Below, one piece after another: positions 46,908 through 56,019 of a stretch of 64,000 nucleotides of DNA. Origin of the DNA: a bacterium (GTDB taxonomy: Archaea; Micrarchaeota; Micrarchaeia; Micrarchaeales; CABMGC01); the NCBI GenBank assembly GCA_021829835.1, contig JAKBPE010000003.1, positions 1 through 64,000 of the forward strand, in the 5' to 3' direction. How positions within the stretch are numbered: the stretch's first letter is position 1; each line of letters opens with the position of its first letter. Made by a program: the position numbers and the translations under genes. Under the pieces are notes generated by a model. The model saw only the letters and a list, made by a program, of their open reading frames with translations, did no database searches and was not told the DNA's origin.

Positions 46908-48922
46908 TTTTCCACCTTTTTAAGTATAAGTTCATCGCATTTTGGGCAGTACTCGTGTGAACCGTATATATGGCCATGTTTTGGGCATACACTGAATGTC
47001 GGAGTTATGGTATAGTAAGGCAGCTTAAAATTCTCAGCAATCTTTCTTACTAAAGCTTTTGTGGAATCCACAGAAGGCATAGCTTCGCCCAGGAAAGTAT
47101 GTATAACTGTTCCACCAGTGTACTTTGATTGTATTTCGTCCTGATGTTTCAATACCTCAAATACATCATCAGTATGACCTACAGGAAGATGTGAGGAATT
47201 TGTATAGTATGGAGCTGCGCCATTTCTGAATGAATCTTCGTTTGCGACGATTATATCTTTGAAGGCTTTTTTATCCTTTAAGGCGAGGGAATAAGCTGTG
47301 CTTTCTGCAGGAGTCGCCTCCAGGTTGTAGATGTGGTTAGTCTCAATCTGATAATCCTCAAGAACATCTCTCATGAAGTCTAGTGTTTTCAATGCGAACT
47401 TTCTTCCTTCGCTGCTGGCTATGCCGTTTTCCTTTCCGAGGAGGTTCATGCATGCTTCATTCATCCCTACTATGCCTATTGTTGCGAAATGGTTTTTCCA
47501 GTATTCTCCGTATGCTGACTTTATTCCGCTGAGATAATGCTTAGAATATGGATATAGGTTCATTTCGGTGAAGTTCTCAAGTGTCTTCCTCTTCACTTCA
47601 AGACCTTCTTTTGATACATCCATTATTTCATTAAGGCGCTCGAAAAACCCTTTCTCATCCTTTGCCAGATAGCCTATTCTAGGAAGGTTTATGGTAAAGA
47701 CACCTATTGATCCTGTTAGAGGGTTGGCTCCGAAAAGGCCGCCGCCTCTCTTCTTTAATTCTCGTGTGTCAAGCCTTAGTCTGCAGCACATGCTCCTTGC
47801 ATCTTCGGGGCGCATATCGCTGTTTATGAAATTTGAGAAGTATGGTATGCCATACTTCCTTGTCATCTCCCATATTGAATTATATCTCTCGTTTTCCCAG
47901 TCGAAATCCTTGGTTATGTTGTATGTGGGTATTGGAAAAGTAAATACCCTGCCCACCGCATCTCCTTCAGTCATTACTTCTGCGAATGCTCTATTGATCA
48001 TATCCATTTCATTCTGAAATTCCGAGTACGTGTTCTCAGTTATCTTGCCTCCTATTATGACACCTTCGCTCTTGAGATAATCCGGTACTTTGAGGTCAAG
48101 GGTCAGATTTGTAAAGGGGGTCTGAAAGCCGACTCGTGTGGGAACATTCATATTGAATAGAAACTCCTGCATTCCCTGCAGCACTTGGTTGTAGTTTAGA
48201 CCATCGTATTTGATGAATGGCGCGAGATATGTATCAAAATTTGAAAAAGCCTGGGCGCCTGCGCTTTCTCCTTGAAGAGTGTAGAAGAAATTGACTATTT
48301 GCATTAAGGCTGTTCTGAAATGTCTTGCAGGTTTTGATTCAACCTTGCCCCTCGCTCCACCGAAGCCTCGTATCAGCAGGTCTTTAAGATCCCAGCCGAC
48401 ACAGTATGGACCCAGGACATTCAATTGGTGTATATGCAGATCTCCGCTTTGATGCATCATTCTTAGCTTTTCGGGATATATGCGGTTAAGCCAGTATGCG
48501 GAAACTATCTTAGAAGTAACATAGTTGTTCAGGCCCTGCAGCGAGTAATCCATGTTTGCGTTTTCTTTTACTGCCCAGTCTTTTTTGTATATGTAATCTT
48601 CAACAGTCTCTATGTCTTTAACCAGTGATGAAAGCTGCCTTATTTCCTTGTGCTGTTGCCTGTATAGGATATAGGATTTTGCAAGTTCGGGGTAGTTGTT
48701 TTCTATTAAGGTAATCTCTACAATGTCCTGAATCTGCTCTACGGAAGGCGTGCTTTTATAATACTGGTCTATCTTGTCTGAAACTTCTGAAGTGAGTCTC
48801 GCCGCTTCGTTTTCCGAACCTTTAAAATTCACAGCAAGCATAGCTTTCTGTATTGCATCTTTTATTTTCTCAGGCTGGAAGGGAACCACTGATCCGTCTC
48901 TTTTTATTACAAAATTGGCCAT
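46904..48922 (-). CDS. nrdD: Anaerobic ribonucleoside-triphosphate reductase NrdD, large part (ATP cone + barrel + Zn site)
   Basis: ATP-cone start FVIKRDGSVVPFQPEKIKDAIQKAM; core FGANPLTGSIGVFTINLPRIGYLAKDE; ends SVCPKHGHIYGSHEYCPKCDELILKKVEK* with no glycyl radical motif. Confidence 0.95.
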   Translation of the reverse strand: MANFVIKRDGSVVPFQPEKIKDAIQKAMLAVNFKGSENEAARLTSEVSDKIDQYYKSTPSVEQIQDIVEITLIENNYPELAKSYILYRQQHKEIRQLSSLVKDIETVEDYIYKKDWAVKENANMDYSLQGLNNYVTSKIVSAYWLNRIYPEKLRMMHQSGDLHIHQLNVLGPYCVGWDLKDLLIRGFGGARGKVESKPARHFRTALMQIVNFFYTLQGESAGAQAFSNFDTYLAPFIKYDGLNYNQVLQGMQEFLFNMNVPTRVGFQTPFTNLTLDLKVPDYLKSEGVIIGGKITENTYSEFQNEMDMINRAFAEVMTEGDAVGRVFTFPIPTYNITKDFDWENERYNSIWEMTRKYGIPYFSNFINSDMRPEDARSMCCRLRLDTRELKKRGGGLFGANPLTGSIGVFTINLPRIGYLAKDEKGFFERLNEIMDVSKEGLEVKRKTLENFTEMNLYPYSKHYLSGIKSAYGEYWKNHFATIGIVGMNEACMNLLGKENGIASSEGRKFALKTLDFMRDVLEDYQIETNHIYNLEATPAESTAYSLALKDKKAFKDIIVANEDSFRNGAAPYYTNSSHLPVGHTDDVFEVLKHQDEIQSKYTGGTVIHTFLGEAMPSVDSTKALVRKIAENFKLPYYTITPTFSVCPKHGHIYGSHEYCPKCDELILKKVEK

Positions 48923-49067
48923 ATAACCACAACAGGTAGTGTTTTGAAGCTATTTGAATACTACATATTGCTATTTATATTTCCGCCACGGACCGCTGGA
49001 AAATCAAGTATATCCAAAATAGGATTTAAATAAAAAGGTAAAAGTATACTTAAGTATAGCTGAATTT

Positions 49068-49478
49068 CTAGTTTTTACTCGGTAATTCTGCTTTTTCGGG
49101 ATTGTGCTGCAGGAATAGATAGCATTCTGCACACTTACGTTCGGTGCAGAGTGGGCTTGTCCCATATGCCTTTGTTCCGAATGATTTCAGATCCTTTATG
49201 ATCTTCTCAAGTCCAAGACCGTTTTTCGTGAGCGTGTATTTAATATGTGTTACTCCGTTTTTTTTATATTCTGATTTTTTCACTATACCCGCATTGGAAA
49301 AATCCCTGAGTATCGCACTCAGGCCTCTTGGTGTTATCTCTTTCAACGAGAGCAGTATTTCGTTAAAGGATGTACTGCCACCTGCACCACTTATACTCTC
49401 TACTACAGGGATAGACCATCTCTTCCCCAGTATATGCAGAAGATTTAGGGTTGCGCATGATTCTGTTTCGGCTTTCAT
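49068..49478 (-). CDS. HxlR-family transcriptional regulator
   Basis: CATLNLLHILGKRWSIPVVESI...STSFNEILLSLKEITPRGLSAILRDFSNAGIVKK; C-terminal CTERKCAEC. Confidence 0.88.
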   Translation of the reverse strand: MKAETESCATLNLLHILGKRWSIPVVESISGAGGSTSFNEILLSLKEITPRGLSAILRDFSNAGIVKKSEYKKNGVTHIKYTLTKNGLGLEKIIKDLKSFGTKAYGTSPLCTERKCAECYLFLQHNPEKAELPSKN

Positions 49479-49516
49479 AATTGTTTTTTTGTTAATCTAT
49501 TATAAAAAGCATACTT

Positions 49517-50335
49517 TTGATGATGTGGGTAGAGTTGCCCGATAAGGCATCCTTTGTGGTAATTAATAAAAGCTTTTCTTTCCTACTCTGCCTAGGTAAT
49601 AGTTTGATAGAGTTTTTATTGCAGACAGTGACTAACAGCAGTACGGTCATCAATAATTATGTTACTGCCGGGGCTACATATACGGAAAATACAGTAATTG
49701 TGCTGCTTACAATGCTGACTGTCCTTGCACTTTCAATACAGATTGCAAGAAGGTATTTCATAAGGGTACTTAGAAAGTTTACCCTCAGGCTTGCTGCTGA
49801 TATCTGGTGGCTTATTTATGTAATACTTAGAGATGCAAGCATATTTCTGGTTGTATTCATGGGTTTGATGCTCTTCTGGCCTGGAATATATCAGGACTTC
49901 CCTATAGCTATGCCCTTTGCTCCTCTGGCTATTGATTTCTTTGCAGTTGCTCTTGTACTCATGCTGGTTGTTGACACTGAAGACAATTCATTTTACAATA
50001 GCCTTGTCTCGATATTCGTAATAATAGGATCGCTCCTGTATCTTGGAGGTATAGTCTTCGTTACCGAAAGCGCAGTGCAATTGGCAAAACTTCCACCTAC
50101 GGTGGCTACAAACACAGGAAATATATGGGGTTTTGCTTACAAATATTTCAATTCCATGAATAATCCCACGCTTTCAATATACACATTCTATGTATCTATC
50201 ACGATACTCGGAATATGCGGTCTGGTTGCCATAATCTACTCTTTTAACGGAGGAGTATTCAAGAGGGAGATAGAGCCTAAGGCAAATCCGATAGTGAAAC
50301 AGGCAGATGTTCCTTCGCCTGCGCAAAAGAAGTAG
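49517..50335 (+). CDS. Multi-TM hypothetical membrane protein
   Basis: About 6 TM; true start probably downstream (near 49604). Confidence 0.6.
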   Translation: MMMWVELPDKASFVVINKSFSFLLCLGNSLIEFLLQTVTNSSTVINNYVTAGATYTENTVIVLLTMLTVLALSIQIARRYFIRVLRKFTLRLAADIWWLIYVILRDASIFLVVFMGLMLFWPGIYQDFPIAMPFAPLAIDFFAVALVLMLVVDTEDNSFYNSLVSIFVIIGSLLYLGGIVFVTESAVQLAKLPPTVATNTGNIWGFAYKYFNSMNNPTLSIYTFYVSITILGICGLVAIIYSFNGGVFKREIEPKANPIVKQADVPSPAQKK

Positions 50336-50340
50336 AGTGC

Positions 50341-50790
50341 ATGGCATTCAAATTTACCTTTGATGACAATACATGCATACAATGCGGCATATGTGGGGAC
50401 TCGTGCCCCGTAAATGCGCTTGATTTCACAAGACCTAGGCATCCTAGGGTAGAAAATACAGACAGAGACAATACAGATACTGAATATATGACAGAGTATC
50501 CGATCCAGGTTTCGAAATGCACAGGATGCATGATATGCCCGACTGAGTGCCCCGTCTCCTGCATAACCATAGTCAAGACTGTGAAAGAGCCAAAATATGC
50601 GCCAAGACAGGGACCTATGCTTGATGAAGAACCTACCAAAGATGAGTTTGCCCTTTCCAAATATACTAAAGCAAGGCCATACAGGATGAAGATGAAAGAT
50701 CCTTGGGGGCATGAATATATCTATATGCCCAGAAGAAGAAAATCTACTACTCAGACTTGGGAGAAGCATGATGAAATGAATAAGGGTTAG
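50341..50790 (+). CDS. 2x[4Fe-4S] ferredoxin with C-terminal extension
   Basis: CIQCGICGDSCPVNAL and CTGCMICPTECPVSCI. Confidence 0.92.
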   Translation: MAFKFTFDDNTCIQCGICGDSCPVNALDFTRPRHPRVENTDRDNTDTEYMTEYPIQVSKCTGCMICPTECPVSCITIVKTVKEPKYAPRQGPMLDEEPTKDEFALSKYTKARPYRMKMKDPWGHEYIYMPRRRKSTTQTWEKHDEMNKG

Positions 50791-50797
50791 GAGTGTT

Positions 50798-51367
50798 ATG
50801 AAGAGAGCGATTCTTATACACAGGGCAAAGGGAGACTCCACAAGCGATTGGATACCTTGGCTCGGAGAAGAACTTTCTAAAAAAGGATTTGAGGTTATCT
50901 CGCCAGATATGCCTGAATTTGATTCGGCATCTATTGATGAATGGGTGAGTGTTATCTATAATCTGATTGGAGAGCCAGATATGGATACATATATAGTAGG
51001 GCATGGATTTGGATCTCTTGTAGTATTGAGATATCTTTCAACATTAAAGGAAGGAAGCAGGATAGGTGCTGTGTTTATGGTTGCGCCTTGGACTAAAGCA
51101 AAAAAGAACTGCATTGAAAAAACGCCAGACCTTAAGGAGTGGTTAAATGACTGGGTTTGGTGGAAACGGGCCAGGGATCATTCTCGGGACTTTTTTGTCT
51201 TCTATTCGGACAATGACAGGTGTGTAACCGAAAAAGAGTCATTGGAATTCGGCAGGATGATCGGAGCGGAAGTGATACTTGAGAGAAATAGGGGACATTT
51301 TACAGAGAGTGATGATGTTACCCAACTGCCTACGCTCTTGGAGAGAATTGTAAAGATTTCCGAATAA
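50798..51367 (+). CDS. RBBP9/YdeN-like serine hydrolase (alpha/beta fold)
   Basis: VGHGFGSLVVLRYL nucleophile elbow; FFVFYSDNDRCVTEKESLEF; NRGHFTESD. Confidence 0.85.
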   Translation: MKRAILIHRAKGDSTSDWIPWLGEELSKKGFEVISPDMPEFDSASIDEWVSVIYNLIGEPDMDTYIVGHGFGSLVVLRYLSTLKEGSRIGAVFMVAPWTKAKKNCIEKTPDLKEWLNDWVWWKRARDHSRDFFVFYSDNDRCVTEKESLEFGRMIGAEVILERNRGHFTESDDVTQLPTLLERIVKISE

Positions 51368-51392
51368 ACGCCATTTGTTTTACCTGCTGCGT

Positions 51393-52253
51393 TTATTTTT
51401 CATATGTGTAGAACCCTTCACCTGATTTTCTGCCAAGCTTGCCTTCTTTTACTAAACTTGCAAGCATATCCGAAGGTATGAATTTTGGATTGCCTGTTTC
51501 GGCATATATGGAATCCATTATATCCTTGCATACATCAAGGCCTATGAAGTCAGCAAGCTCCAGCGGGCCCATAGGGTGATTGAATCCCAGTTTTGCGATA
51601 GTATCTATGCCTTCTTTGTCTGCGGCTCCTTTTTCAAGCGCTATGATTGCCTCATTTATGAATGGCATTAGTATTCTGTTTGCTATGAATCCGGGATAAT
51701 CATTTACCATTACCGCAGTTTTTCCTAGTTTGTCTATAATCTTTTTTGCATCTGATATTGCCTGTTCGGATGTCTCATCACTTACTATCAGCTCGATGGG
51801 CTTCATTACTGGAACCGGATTGAAAAAATGCATTCCGAGAAATCTTTTTCTGTTCTTAAGTCCGTTTCCAAGTTTATGTATGGGAATTGAGGAGGTATTC
51901 GTAGCTATTATTGAATTGTTGCCAACATATGCCTCTGCGTTTTTTAAAACGTCGGTTTTTATATCGAGATTTTCAGATACTGCCTCCATTACCAGTATCG
52001 AGTTCTCAATGTCGTGATAATCAGATGAGAGATGAAGATTATTTAGCATATGTTCTGCCTCTCTTTCATTCAGGCTGCCTTTTTTTATCGCTTTGCTCAT
52101 GCTTGTTCTTAGCCTTTCTGCCCCTTTATCAAGGGATTCTTTGTTTCTGCCTACAAGTATGACTTTATAACCAACCTGCAGGAATACCTGTGTTATTCCG
52201 GTGCCCATGTGCCCTGGGCCTATTACGCTTATTTCATCTGCCATATTATTCAA
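51393..52253 (-). CDS. 3-hydroxyacyl-CoA dehydrogenase
   Basis: ISVIGPGHMGTGITQVFLQVGYKV; GMHFFNPVPVMKPIELI; GFIANRILMPFINEA; NHPMGPLELADFIGLD. Confidence 0.95.
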   Translation of the reverse strand: MNNMADEISVIGPGHMGTGITQVFLQVGYKVILVGRNKESLDKGAERLRTSMSKAIKKGSLNEREAEHMLNNLHLSSDYHDIENSILVMEAVSENLDIKTDVLKNAEAYVGNNSIIATNTSSIPIHKLGNGLKNRKRFLGMHFFNPVPVMKPIELIVSDETSEQAISDAKKIIDKLGKTAVMVNDYPGFIANRILMPFINEAIIALEKGAADKEGIDTIAKLGFNHPMGPLELADFIGLDVCKDIMDSIYAETGNPKFIPSDMLASLVKEGKLGRKSGEGFYTYEK

Positions 52254-53475
52254 CTCTGCTGACGACCATGGCCTCTGCGCCTCCGCCGCCGTGGCAGAGC
52301 GAGGCTATTCCCAGATCCTTTTTCCTGTCTTTTAGGGAGTAGATTAAGGTTGCAAGTATCATTGCGCCTGAGGCACCGAGCGGATGACCCAATGCCGTTG
52401 CTCCTCCGTTAACATTGAGTTTGTTTGTATCAATATTCATTCTTTTTACGACTCCGAGAACTTGCACGCAGAATGCCTCGTTTATTTCTACAAGATCCAT
52501 ATCTCCCAGAAGATGTCCTGATTTGTTTAGGGCCTTGTTCATGGCAGTTATTGGTGCGTAGCCGTACCAGCTTGGATCTATACCTGAACTTGCGTTGGAT
52601 TCGATTTTAGCCAATGGTTTTACGCCTAGCTCTTTTACCTTGCTGCCAGACATGATGAGTGCGAATGATGCACCATCACTTATTTGTGACGCGTTTCCTG
52701 CGGTGACCGTTCCGTTTTTTTCAAAGGCAGGCTTTAGCTGTGCAAGTTTTTCCATGCTTGTGTCTTTTCTTATCCCTTCGTCTTCTGCGTAGATTCTGCC
52801 ATCACTCAGCTTTATCGGTATTATTTCATCCTTGAATTTGCCTGAAGCGGTTGCCATGGCTGCCTTTCTATGGCTTTCGAAAGCAAACTTATCCTGGTCT
52901 TCCCTGCTTATGCTATCTTCCACCCCTATCTTTTCTGCCAGTGAACCCATATGCAGGTCGGCATAGCAATCCCACAAACCGGCATGGAGCAACTCGTCAA
53001 CCATCATCGCTTTGCCTGAGTCTTCTCCAATGCTGTTGATATAATCATAGTATTCCTTGATGCTTGAATTTCCAAGTTTTTTAAGTCTTCTGGCTCCTCT
53101 TACCGTATGCGCCGCATTTGTCATGCTTTCCATTCCGCCTGCAATTACAATTTCAAGATTTCCAGTTTTTATGCCTTCTGCTGCAATGGAGATGGCTTTT
53201 AGCCCTGATGCGCAGACTTTGTTTACATTCAGGGTAGATATTTCAGGATTGAGACCTGCATACATTGCAACCTGTTTTGCGGGATTCTGGCCCAATCCTG
53301 CAGATAAGACATTTCCAACAATTGCCTCTTCGATAGTTTCCTTCTTTATGTTGTTTCTTGCCAATAATCCTTTTGCAACTTCTCTGCCGATCTGTACAGC
53401 TGAGAATTCTGAAAGTGAGCCCATGAATTTCCCTATGGGGCTTCTGACTATGTCAACAATATATGCCTCTTCCAT
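52246..53475 (-). CDS. Acetyl-CoA C-acetyltransferase (thiolase)
   Basis: VNKVCASGLKAI; AGGMESMTNA; NVNGGATALGHPLGASGAMI; SLCHGGGGAEAM. Confidence 0.96.
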   Translation of the reverse strand: MEEAYIVDIVRSPIGKFMGSLSEFSAVQIGREVAKGLLARNNIKKETIEEAIVGNVLSAGLGQNPAKQVAMYAGLNPEISTLNVNKVCASGLKAISIAAEGIKTGNLEIVIAGGMESMTNAAHTVRGARRLKKLGNSSIKEYYDYINSIGEDSGKAMMVDELLHAGLWDCYADLHMGSLAEKIGVEDSISREDQDKFAFESHRKAAMATASGKFKDEIIPIKLSDGRIYAEDEGIRKDTSMEKLAQLKPAFEKNGTVTAGNASQISDGASFALIMSGSKVKELGVKPLAKIESNASSGIDPSWYGYAPITAMNKALNKSGHLLGDMDLVEINEAFCVQVLGVVKRMNIDTNKLNVNGGATALGHPLGASGAMILATLIYSLKDRKKDLGIASLCHGGGGAEAMVVSRVE

Positions 53476-53483
53476 TCAAACAC

Positions 53484-54251
53484 CTATTTCTCTCTGTTTT
53501 CCTGTTTTCTATGCCTGAGAAAGGCATTTATCCCATTCTTTCCTTTTTCGCTGATAAGATGCTCCACAAATTCCTTCTTTTCTTTTTCGTAATCGAATAC
53601 TATGCTTCTAGTTATGCTTCTTTTTCTTTCTATAGCTGCAGTATACCCGTTTTCCATTATCTCTGAAGCCAGCCTGGTTGCCTCCGAATCTAGATCTTGA
53701 TTGCCTACAAGTAGGCTTACAAGACCGATTTTCAATGCTTCCTCTGCACTGAAAGTCTTGCCAGTCGATATTAGCTCTTCGGCCTTCTCCCTTCCTACTA
53801 TTATGGGAAGTTTATGCTGTGCGCCTCCGCCTGGCACTATTCCGAGAGTAGTTTCTGGCTGGCCGAATACTGAATCGTAGGAGGCTATTCTTATATCGCA
53901 GGCTATTGCAAGCTCGTTTCCTCCGCCTAGACAGTATCCATGTATAGCCGCTATGAATGGCTTTTCGATCAGCTCTATCTGGTGAAATGCTGAGTAGATG
54001 AGATCGTAAAATTCTCCTGCGTCTTTTTTGTTTTCCAGACTATATAGATATTCAAGATCCGCTCCTGCAGAAAATGCCCGAGTACCAACGCCTTTTATTA
54101 TTGCGCATTTGCAGTTTTGATTTTCTGAAATCTTATTTAACGCCTGTTTTAGCTCATTGATGGTATCTCTGTCAAGTGAGTTCAGCTTGTTCGGCCTATT
54201 TAGCGTTATCTCTGAAATGGTTCCTTCTTTGTATATTATATTTTGGTTCAT
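53484..54251 (-). CDS. Enoyl-CoA hydratase/isomerase family protein
   Basis: ITLNRPNKLNSL; RAFSAGADLEYL; IHGYCLGGGNELAIACDIRIAS; FGQPETTLGIVPGGGA. Confidence 0.95.
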   Translation of the reverse strand: MNQNIIYKEGTISEITLNRPNKLNSLDRDTINELKQALNKISENQNCKCAIIKGVGTRAFSAGADLEYLYSLENKKDAGEFYDLIYSAFHQIELIEKPFIAAIHGYCLGGGNELAIACDIRIASYDSVFGQPETTLGIVPGGGAQHKLPIIVGREKAEELISTGKTFSAEEALKIGLVSLLVGNQDLDSEATRLASEIMENGYTAAIERKRSITRSIVFDYEKEKKEFVEHLISEKGKNGINAFLRHRKQENREK

Positions 54252-55471
54252 TTGTATGCCTCGAAATCCTTTCCTAGAAGGCTTGATGCGATTTTGAGAT
54301 CCTGAATTTCGTCGGTGCCTTCATATATTCTTGTTACTCTGCTGTCGCAGAATAACTGCCCTACAGGGGAGAGAAGGGAGTAGCCGAAGCCTCCGAAGAC
54401 TTGGACTGCGCGGTCTGCAGACTCGAACGCAAGCCTTGATGAGATGCGTTTTGCAAGGGCCGAATGCAGATCCATTTCTGCGATTAATTTTTTATCGCTG
54501 GGATTTTTGTCGTATGCTTCCTTTTTCAAGGCCGCGGTATATACAGGCCATCTTGCCATCTCAAGATTCTGCCTTATTGCAGAGATATGTTGTTGGATAA
54601 GTTGGTGTCTGCCTATTGGCTTTCCGAATTGGGTTCTCTCTCTTGACCTGTTTATAACAGCGTTTAATGCACCGCTTATCAGGCCTAGACTTGCCGAGCC
54701 TATGCCCAATCTGCCATTGATTAGCGATGAATATCCTACATGAAGGCCTTTGCCAAAATTACCCAATATGTTTTCCTCGGAGACTTCTAGATTATTGAAT
54801 TCCAGCATTGCGGTGTCTGATGTGAAGAGGCCTATCTTCTCTTTCAGGTGCATCGTTACCTCGAATCCGTCGCTTTTTGTATCTACTATAAATGCAGTTA
54901 TGTTGCCTTTCTCTTCTGCGGATGTTGCAAAGAGGATTATAAAATCGGCTATCGATCCGTTTGAGATCAGATACTTGGTCCCGTTTAATATGAATTTGCT
55001 GCCTTTTTTAATGTAATTCGTATGCATTGAAGATGGATCGCTTCCTGCTTCAGGCTCTGTCAGTCCAAATGCGAATATTTTATCTCCATTTGCAATCTCT
55101 TTTAGATACTCTTTCTTTTGCTCTTCACTGCCCCAGCGTTGTATTGCCAGTCCGCATATGAATATTTGGACATCATATAAAGTGGAGAATCCAAGCCCAT
55201 TCCGGCTTAGCCTCTCTTGCACTAATGCTAATGTTAATGGACTTGCGTCCTGTCCGCCGTACTCTTTTTTTATAGGAATTCCGAATAGATTGTACTTTTT
55301 AGCTATTTCAATGGATTCTCCGCTTAATTCGTGCTTTAGATAATGTTCGTACTCTGGCATTGCCATCTCTTCTGCTGCCTTGTCTGCATTTTCAAGAATC
55401 TTCATCTCGTCTTCGGTGAATTCGTGAAATTGCTTTAGATCGGTTATGCTCTGTTGAAATGTTTCTTCCAT
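54248..55471 (-). CDS. Acyl-CoA dehydrogenase (copy A)
   Basis: FAFGLTEPEAGSDPSSM; RTQFGKPIGRHQLIQ; QVFGGFGYSLLSPVGQLFCDSRVTRIYEGTDEIQ. Confidence 0.96.
   Translation of the reverse strand: MEETFQQSITDLKQFHEFTEDEMKILENADKAAEEMAMPEYEHYLKHELSGESIEIAKKYNLFGIPIKKEYGGQDASPLTLALVQERLSRNGLGFSTLYDVQIFICGLAIQRWGSEEQKKEYLKEIANGDKIFAFGLTEPEAGSDPSSMHTNYIKKGSKFILNGTKYLISNGSIADFIILFATSAEEKGNITAFIVDTKSDGFEVTMHLKEKIGLFTSDTAMLEFNNLEVSEENILGNFGKGLHVGYSSLINGRLGIGSASLGLISGALNAVINRSRERTQFGKPIGRHQLIQQHISAIRQNLEMARWPVYTAALKKEAYDKNPSDKKLIAEMDLHSALAKRISSRLAFESADRAVQVFGGFGYSLLSPVGQLFCDSRVTRIYEGTDEIQDLKIASSLLGKDFEAYK
54255..54459. repeat. 205-bp direct repeat, unit 1 (3' end of acyl-CoA dehydrogenase A)
   Basis: Identical by reading to 56027..56231 (constant offset 1772). 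Confidence 0.9.
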
Positions 55472-56011
55472 CTAGACAACTCCTACGCTCTCTTTTTTTT
55501 GTGCTTCCAGGTACCTATCCTTGAGTGCTACGTAATCTTTCCAGTTTTTGCTTATCCTTCTCTTATGCCTTTCGGATATTTTTCCAACTACTTTTCCTGG
55601 AATTCCGAGGACTATGGAGTTTGAAGGGATCTTTGCTTTTTCAGTGATTACTGCACCTGCGCCGATTATGCACCAATCCCCTATTTCGGCTCCTTCGAGT
55701 ATTATGCTTCCCATTCCAACAAGGCAGTTATTGCCGATTACACAGCCGTGTATTATGGCATTATGGCCTATGGATACATTGTCACCGACTATTGTAGGGT
55801 ATTTGTCTGCAGTTCCATGCATCACTGAATTGTCCTGTACACTCACGTTCTTCCCGATTTTTATATAATGCATGTCGCCCCTTAAGACTGCGCCGAACCA
55901 TATGCTGGAGTTGCTTCCTATATCCACATCGCCTATAATGGTTGCATTCTCAGCTATGAAAGTACTGTTGCTTATTTTTGGGCTCTTTCTATTGAATTTG
56001 ATAACTTTCAT
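55472..56011 (-). CDS. Gamma-carbonic-anhydrase-like hexapeptide transferase
   Basis: NSSIWFGAVLRGDMHYIKIGKNVSVQDNSVMHGT...VSIGHNAIIHGCVIGNNCLVGMGSIIL. Confidence 0.92.
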   Translation of the reverse strand: MKVIKFNRKSPKISNSTFIAENATIIGDVDIGSNSSIWFGAVLRGDMHYIKIGKNVSVQDNSVMHGTADKYPTIVGDNVSIGHNAIIHGCVIGNNCLVGMGSIILEGAEIGDWCIIGAGAVITEKAKIPSNSIVLGIPGKVVGKISERHKRRISKNWKDYVALKDRYLEAQKKESVGVV

Positions 56012-56019
56012 TTCATCAC

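Noticed and set aside
50236-50841. 201-aa minus ORF and 50277..50660 minus ORF
   Set aside because: Antisense to the ferredoxin gene with its intact CxxCxxC motifs.
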